Part shown: one piece after another, positions 57,791-64,000 of the stretch
Position numbering within the stretch: position 1 is the first letter of the stretch
Layout: each line of letters opens with the position of its first letter
From: Polytrichum commune
Taxonomy: Eukaryota; Streptophyta; Polytrichopsida; Polytrichales; Polytrichaceae
Length of the DNA stretch: 64,000 nt
Direction of reading: 5' to 3'
Assembly: GCA_950295325.1 (NCBI GenBank)
Contig: OX485803.1
Span: 61,831,554 to 61,895,553, forward strand
Position numbers and translations under genes: made by a program
The notes under the pieces: generated by a model
What the model was told of the DNA's origin: nothing
Database searches by the model: none
The model's input: only the letters and a program-made list of their open reading frames with translations

Positions 57791-58336
57791 AGCTAGCTAC
57801 AATACTAAATCCTCCCTCGAATTGGAATCAATCACTCCATAATGATATGATCAACCCCTTTCAATCCCCCTGCAGACAAAATCGAACAAGTGGCGAATAG
57901 TTTAGATTTTTGAGCACATAGTCCAATTTCTTTTAAACATGTGATTTTTTTTTAATGTTTGCTCCTAGATTCACACACAATCACAAAACCACTCAAATAT
58001 ATGTGTCCAATTAAGATAAAGTAATTGATTAGTCTTGCCTAGGTATTGAACTACGTGGTAGATATTTCTTGGTGATGACACACTTGGAGGACAAGGGGCA
58101 CGATGGGATGGGACGTCTAAGTTAAGCATGGCAGGGGAAAGGACAAAGAAGGGAGGGACATGATGGAGGGCTAATTAAGGACATCGGAGATTGTGACAAG
58201 GTGCACAAGGTTGTCCTTGCCATCGTGGTCTTGTATTGTCATCAATCAAGTGTGTCAAGTATTAAGTGAAAGGTCTGCAATGATCTGTCACCCCAAACAA
58301 ACTTAGAGAACTAGCACCTACACTAAAATATCTGGT

Positions 58337-58500
58337 TTATTGTGGCATTAAAATTAATGTACCATCTTACTTAAACCGGTCTTCGTGACATGTCATGTAG
58401 CATCAAGTGCCATGTTACACCTTCTCTAGTTGTCACATAGTGATTGCAATACAACTACTATAATATGGGTCGATGATGAATAGAGTGGGACATATTAGAT
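58337..58500 (+). repeat. Dispersed repeat, copy 2
   Basis: Partner of 13638-13800 in the same orientation, with GTGGCATTAAAATTAATGT and GACATGTCATGTAGCATCAA conserved. Confidence 0.55.
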
Positions 58501-58696
58501 CACATGTTTAATGTAGTTATAAGCCAAGTTTCATAATTATTATATTGTCAATATTGCAAGGAGTGCATGCATACACCTTGGGTTCTTGATGTGAGTTATA
58601 ATGAAGGAATTGCAAATAACTCAACACTACTAAACTAGGTGCGCTTATTTTGATTTGTGATCTATTGTGGGCACCTAGAAATAAAGGTATACCTAG

Positions 58697-58983
58697 TTGG
58701 ATATGAAGCATTGTGTTCCACACAATTTACCCATGCTTAGCCAACATGAATCATATATCTATCTTGGAATCAACCTAGTCCCTTTGCTACAATGGAAAAT
58801 ACAAACCCACATTATCACAACCAAACTAATAAAACAATGTAAATTGTTAGACATGTGCCTTGCCATCATGAAACAAAAAATAAACATGGCCGATACAGTT
58901 ATAAGAGTTGGTATCGCATGTATTATCTACGTCATCCCGTACTCACTCCCAACCATCAAGAAACTAGACATAATAGAAGCCAT
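58697..58983 (+). pseudogene. LINE ORF2 reverse-transcriptase thumb region, left piece
   Basis: The open frame contains YIYLGINLVPLLQWKIQTHI, KQKINMADTVIRVGIACIIY and PYSLPTIKKLDIIEA. This has the YLG...W...(K/R)...G.AY pattern found after the catalytic domain of LINE reverse transcriptases. The frame is cut at 58983 by an insertion and resumes in frame at 61561: joining at the duplicated GCCAT gives LDIIEA followed by IHKTICSLPT. Confidence 0.78.
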
Positions 58984-61560
58984 GAGCCCATGAATTTTGA
59001 AATACTTGATATGCTCTAATTTGTGTGTGTGCCATCAATGCAGGTGGGAGCAATCGGTTGCGCAAATTTTTCGAAGCCTTTTGTCATGCCAACCGGGTCG
59101 ACATTCAAGGATGTTGGTGGACGAGCCAACGTGGTGGCAGTAGTCTACGTGCCCGATCCAGTTGGGCAACTCATGCCGGCGCAGGTGGCCAAATATGCCC
59201 TACACATAGGGCACATCCAGTCGTTGAAGTTGCCGCTACGACCAGGCGCGGCCACAGGTCCAAACATGAATCGGGAGTTTGGGACTTCATCATCGACCCC
59301 CACCCCCAACCCACCATTGATCGACGGCACCAGTAGTTCAAAAGAATCCGACGACGACAACGACACAACTACAATCACATACCCAGCGGTGCAAAGGCAT
59401 TCCGCCTTCGATCCCACATTCACACACCCCCTACATGTTGAGGGCGGTGGCGGCAATCATGCACGTGCGAGACGCAGGGCAACGATGAGTGGAGTCTCGT
59501 TGTCGGCACACATAGACATGGCTTCTTCCACAACCCAATCCCAATTTCACAATGTATGGTCCTCTGAAGCCCACAACGTGGTAGCCCGAGATGTGGGTTG
59601 CGTTGCAACAGACCAAGTCATGGCCCGAACGATGATGCCCGCACAAAATGGCTTGAAACACTGGGAGGGGGAATCAGGTGGCAGTATCGATGGCAAGAGG
59701 CAGTCCGGCATTGTGCGAACCTTGGAGTATGGCTTTGACCATGGGATAGGAGCACGCGAGCGAACCGTCGTTCATCCTAGCCCTTGGAGCGATGCCTCAT
59801 CCGAGGACTCGGACTTTGTCCATGTACTGTTTGCAATATCCCCTCGCGCAAACGGCACACAATCGGCCGCAACACTTGAAGCTCAGTCTGGGAGGCGCAG
59901 TGTTCAGCGAAGCTATGAGGCAGGGGGAGCGGACAGAGCAGCCGAGGCTGCAAGAGGCGGAGGACACTTTCATGGCGGCCGATTCAAAATATAACACGGC
60001 ACGAGAAGCGCAAAGTTTGGATGTACTTGATCTTAATGAGCCAGTGAATGTAAGCGCAAATGAACCCCAACCCTCGGTGTGTTTGGTCCTTTGCATCGTA
60101 TAATTGTAGCTCAAAGTTATAGAATTTGGTGGTTGGCATGAGTTGGCAACATGTGAGAGTAGCCAAGTTTGACAAATTTGTCCATTTTAGCGCCCATTGG
60201 TGCACAAAATTTCCCGACATTGCTAGCAATGGGTTTGGGAATAGTCATTACATAGTTTGTGCCAACCAATGTTCGGGTTTGTGCAAGGTTGTATTTATGA
60301 TGATTTAGGCGATCCATTTTTCATTGGAGTTGTGGGGTTAATCCTAGACCAGTTGCTTGTTGGAGATTTATTGTGTGCCTACATTTGAACTATAGCACAA
60401 ATACTTGATGGATCAGGAAGCAAGTGAGGGTTCTTCTTGAGGGACAAGGGATCTGAAGGCTCAATAATTTTGAATGTTTTTGTTTGTCATTCTTTGAGGA
60501 TGTGTCTTTTACATCGTTTTGTTTCCTTTTGCTTGGATTGAACCCTTAATTCACATGCTATAAAGCAAGCTCCTCGAGTCTGTTAGTAGTGGAATTGAAT
60601 GGTTGTTGATTTTTTTGTGTGGCAGGGATCGGTCGCGCATGTGGTGGATGATGAGATGATGGCGGTTGAGGCTTCCAGAAAACGATTCTGGAAAGCCTTC
60701 GATACAGAGCTAGGACTCAGCTGCAAGGATACTCTGGAGGGGCAAACACTGGCCACACTTGCCCGGCGCCGTGGTGCCCGCATGGGATTGACGCCAGCAA
60801 TGATCAGCGACGAGGTAATGGGTCTCCGCGAGTGCCCAACAATGGGGTCTTACAACACAAAGTTCATAGTGGCAGCTTTCAATGCGATAGCGTGTCCAGA
60901 TTGGTGGGTGTGGGACACCCTGGAAAAATGTTTACCAGATGAGGATGTCAGCTCTATGTCTGCGGACGCTTTGTGCGAGCAATTGGGCAACAAACTTACA
61001 AACACAGTTGGAGACAAGGCGTCCATGGAGGCGGTGGTGGATCGGCTGAACATCTGGAGGAACACCGAAGCGAGTGGGGGGGCTCGGAACAAGGAGATTG
61101 AGTATTTGGTTGCATACCGCAACCGTAATGAAGCTTGGAACTACTACCGCTTGTGCACAATACGATTCGAGACGTTGGGCGACTATCGGGAAGGACTCCG
61201 AAAGCTTTCAGTCGTACCAATAACGGTCCGTGCAGGTGAGGAGCTGCGAGCGCTCCGGGAATACTTCACAACAGCTCAAAGGAAGGGGGGGTGTCATGTG
61301 GCCTTTTGTTGTGGAGTACAGAATAGGCGATGATGGCTTCGACTTGAACGAGTCGGAAACATGCGATTGCGGCGGGCCAACCAAGCGGGTGTTGTCCACC
61401 GCTTGGTTTCAATATTGGGACAACATAGGGGTGAGTTCATCTTTGTCCACTCTTATTTCCACTGGATTGCGCATGAACTGTAAAATGAGTATTTCATACA
61501 ACTCATATTCCTACCTAGACATATTCATGATGAGTGACATTTCCCAACCTAAGCGTGATT
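58984..61560 (+). mobile_element. 2.58-kb insertion in the LINE with GCCAT duplication and captured gene fragment
   Basis: The segment is bounded by GCCAT at 58979-58983 and 61561-61565. Removing it plus one GCCAT restores the LINE reading frame exactly. Its ends (GAGCCCATGA and GCGTGATT) show no terminal inverted repeat, no TG...CA and no Helitron-type CTRR end, so the mechanism is unclear. The cargo keeps introns, so it is a DNA-level capture rather than a retrocopy. GC content is visibly higher than in the surroundings. Confidence 0.75.
59044..61433 (+). pseudogene. Captured fragment of an unrecognised gene: two exons, frame broken
   Basis: Exon A 59044-60049 follows an acceptor (CATCAATGCAG) and ends at donor AAT|GTAAGC; exon B 60626-61433 follows TGTGTGGCAG and ends at GGG|GTGAGT. 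Both outer edges are thus splice sites whose partner exons are absent. Exon A is open for most of its length in one frame (to 59994, acidic patch ESDDDNDTT), but just before its donor a different frame continues as LQEAEDTFMAADSKYNTA and DVLDLNEPVN, in phase with exon B. Exon B reads MMAVEASRKRFWKAFDTELG, CPTMGSYNTKFIVAAFN, YLVAYRNRNEAWNYYRLCTI; after a run of seven G at 61285-61291 the frame slips to WPFVVEYRIGDDGFDLNE and VLSTAWFQYWDNIG. One G fewer would restore it. DLNEP fits the EAR-type DLNxxP repressor motif, which may be chance. No family recognised; it may derive from a host gene or another transposon. Confidence 0.55.
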
Positions 61561-63480
61561 GCCATACACAAAACCATTTGTAGCCTCCCAACATGTATGT
61601 TAAACATTATCACAAAACTACCACATGACATGTTTGGAAGAGACGCATTTTCATTGAAAATGCATACATCAAATGCATTCGCGAACAACTTATTAATGCC
61701 CTCAATGACAAAGGTGGATTCGGAAGGATTCCAAATGATTAGTACAATACATACTTACTAGGTTTGGAGGAGCACAAAACCTAACACGTGTCTCACACCA
61801 TGATTGCATAAGATCACCAATCGTATAATGTTATTTCCCCCCTAAAAACAAGCGGTAGGGCCCACATAAGAAGCACATAGGTGACTTCTTCCTCCTCCCT
61901 ACACCATTAGAAACACAATGGATCGTACAAGCATGAAATATGTCACACACAATCCCAAAAATACTTTCATAAGCTCATATTACACAACATACTCAAACTC
62001 AAACATATAACACACCCTAATGAGCAACGACAAATTCCAACATTACTATATCACACCCACTAGAGTAGGAAAAACTACATTAGATTACACTAGACTACTC
62101 TTTTGTGAAACGGCAAGTCACAACCAATGCATAATCCATGCCCAACACACAGTACACCAAACACCCTGAAGAATGAATACATAATAAAAAAACACCACAT
62201 CCACCCAAAATCACAAGAACACCCCAACCCTCCCCTACACCCACCACACCTAGAGCACCCAAATCCACCCCTTTACATCCTTGAAATTCCCACACACTTC
62301 TTTATCCACACCATATTGAACGACCACACTAGCAAATTAAGAGATTTATAAATAAATAGAATAGAATAGAATAGAATCATGCCTTTGCCAATGGACATAT
62401 CCTAATGAAATCATGTATAACAAATGGCTACTACAAAGTGACCTCTTTCACTAGAATAACCAATATACTATAAATCACAACATTTTACTCCTAACACACA
62501 ACTATACCCAAAAACAACACCAACACTTCATTTATATACTACAAACAAACTTCAATTAAGAGCAAACATGAGACACTAGATGCATTCCCCCACAACAAAT
62601 CATACCTATGTCCCACATTCACACCAATGAATACAACCCTGACAATGACACAATACATACACAAAACACTTTCCAATCTCAACATGATGTAGCACACATC
62701 TATGATGACACTGGGTGAATCATGATCACCGTCCTAGAAACGAGATTATATTGGCTACGGAAACAATATCACTCAACACTAAATCAAGCCCATGACCTTG
62801 AGCCTCCCACCCAACCATTTGAAACATAACTAGTAGGTTATACCAAAGATATAAACATGGAATCCCCAAAAACAACCCCCTCAAACTCTTGCAATACACA
62901 CTTCCAAATGCCATCCTTTAACACCTTACAAACACCTTCTAGAAAACCCACTCCTATTTCTCATCACTAACAATACGCCTCACCACACTAAAATAGTTTC
63001 ACTCCCCATTTACCAAAGACATAGTATTTGGATCAATCATAACAACCTTTCAATACAAATGGCATGGTCATGGTTATGCCCACCCACATACGTAAAATGG
63101 AGCACGAGAAACCCTCCATGGGGCATGCCTTGTAGCAAACAATAACCCAAACATTGTCACAACACTAGTAACACCAAACCAAAATTGGTATCAAAACTTT
63201 AATCCCCATCCTAGACTCATATGTCATAGCACATTTTGAATCATATACCATCACCTACAAAAAAACCAACAATTCCATTGGAATTGAGAATTGAACCTAA
63301 AACGAAAAGTTAAACCATTCACATACTCTGCATACACCATAGAAATACACCCGTTGGAACCAACAAATACACACAACAATTGAACAACAAAGCTAACACT
63401 CTACTAATCCATGCAATGTTCACTCATATTGCACCACCTACACAATTGGACACCCCATTCAACCGCAACAAAAAAAAGGG
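61561..63480 (+). pseudogene. LINE ORF2 C-terminal half, right piece, decayed
   Basis: Continuing from 58983, the frame reads IHKTICSLPTCMLNIITKLP then PHDMFGRDAFSLK and, after a one-base slip, NALNDKGGFGRI. Further on are the proline-rich PKSQEHPNPPLHPPHLEHPN and YILEIPTHFFIHTILNDHTS (62127-62351), then CLCQWTYPNEIMYNKWLLQS and WHGHGYAHPHT in shifted frames. The whole stretch is strikingly rich in A and C on this strand with little G, a property shared with the minus-strand LINE copy at 53880-54765. Many stops and slips show it is dead. The right end, near 63480, is approximate. Confidence 0.7.
62356..62376 (+). repeat. (TAGAA)n microsatellite
   Basis: Four tandem TAGAA units lie inside the LINE relic. 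Confidence 0.9.
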
Positions 63481-64000
63481 GCTAAACTCACATATTTCCC
63501 TCGCGGGTAGATCACTTAGTGCATTTTAAAAACGACGTGCGGCATAATATAAAGAGGATTAAAATCATTTGAAATAAAAATGATAAAGGACTTCCAGATA
63601 ATGAAGGGGCCATTAAATGTAGACAATCCCATTATAAGTAAGTTAGATGGACATAAAATGTGGGCCATTATTTTTTTGTAAAATTAATATAGGGGCTGAA
63701 GATAAGGATCCTAGAAGGTATGTTTAGTATGTTTGCTATGGTCTCCTATGTGTTTTCTTTATAACTTTGTTTGCAATGGTATTATTGTTTGCACCCTTCT
63801 TTGTTTCCATGCTTTCCCTCAACACTCGTCAATTGTGTTAGGAAGTAGATTAGCTTTTATTACTTAAAAGGAATATAGAGTACAAAAGATTGCAATGACT
63901 TGGACAATATAAGTAATGGAAGGGTGCAAACAAATGGCCCATTTTTGAAATTTAAGTAATTATAGGGAGGCTTTAATTCAACCCTTGAAGGTAAATAGCC
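63481..64000. other. Non-genic stretch
   Basis: No gene or element boundary recognised. Base composition returns from the A/C-rich LINE strand to ordinary AT-rich sequence at about 63500. Confidence 0.45.

Overview
The window is eukaryotic nuclear DNA, AT-rich and gene-poor, most likely from a land plant and probably a non-seed one. Three genes with spliceosomal introns can be reconstructed, two of them from families with clear plant subgroups. The rest is mostly small inverted-repeat elements (MITEs), tRNA-derived SINEs and a decayed LINE family. The species assignment is inference. No rRNA gene, functional tRNA gene, CRISPR array or operon is visible.

Layout. 1-8.2 kb: no gene supported; a four-unit tandem array of about 240 bp and several MITE copies. 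8.26-14.67 kb (minus): a complete eight-exon class II histone deacetylase (383 aa) with MITEs in most of its larger introns. 14.7-34.5 kb: no gene supported; at least nine structured MITE or SINE insertions, one SINE with a perfect 12-bp target-site duplication and another nested in a MITE. 34.58-36.78 kb (plus): a five-exon gene for a 222-aa, six-segment membrane protein of the DUF1648/SdpI type, a family known mainly from bacteria. 37.72-43.38 kb (plus): a ten-exon O-fucosyltransferase-like gene (606 aa). 43.4-58.7 kb: repeats only, including a 40-bp minisatellite inside a 1.5-kb insertion that splits a MITE, and a minus-strand LINE ORF2 C-terminus. 58.7-63.5 kb: a second LINE copy, broken by a 2.58-kb insertion with a 5-bp duplication. 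The insertion carries a fragment (intron end, exon, intron, exon, intron start) of an unrecognised, more GC-rich gene.

All exon joins were checked by phase: HDAC coding length 1152 nt, SdpI-like 669 nt, fucosyltransferase 1821 nt, each divisible by three with no internal stop. Two introns, one in each plus-strand gene, need GC-AG splicing. The three genes have unrelated roles (chromatin, membrane, Golgi glycosylation) and show no sign of working together; what they share is colonisation of introns and flanks by the same MITE families.
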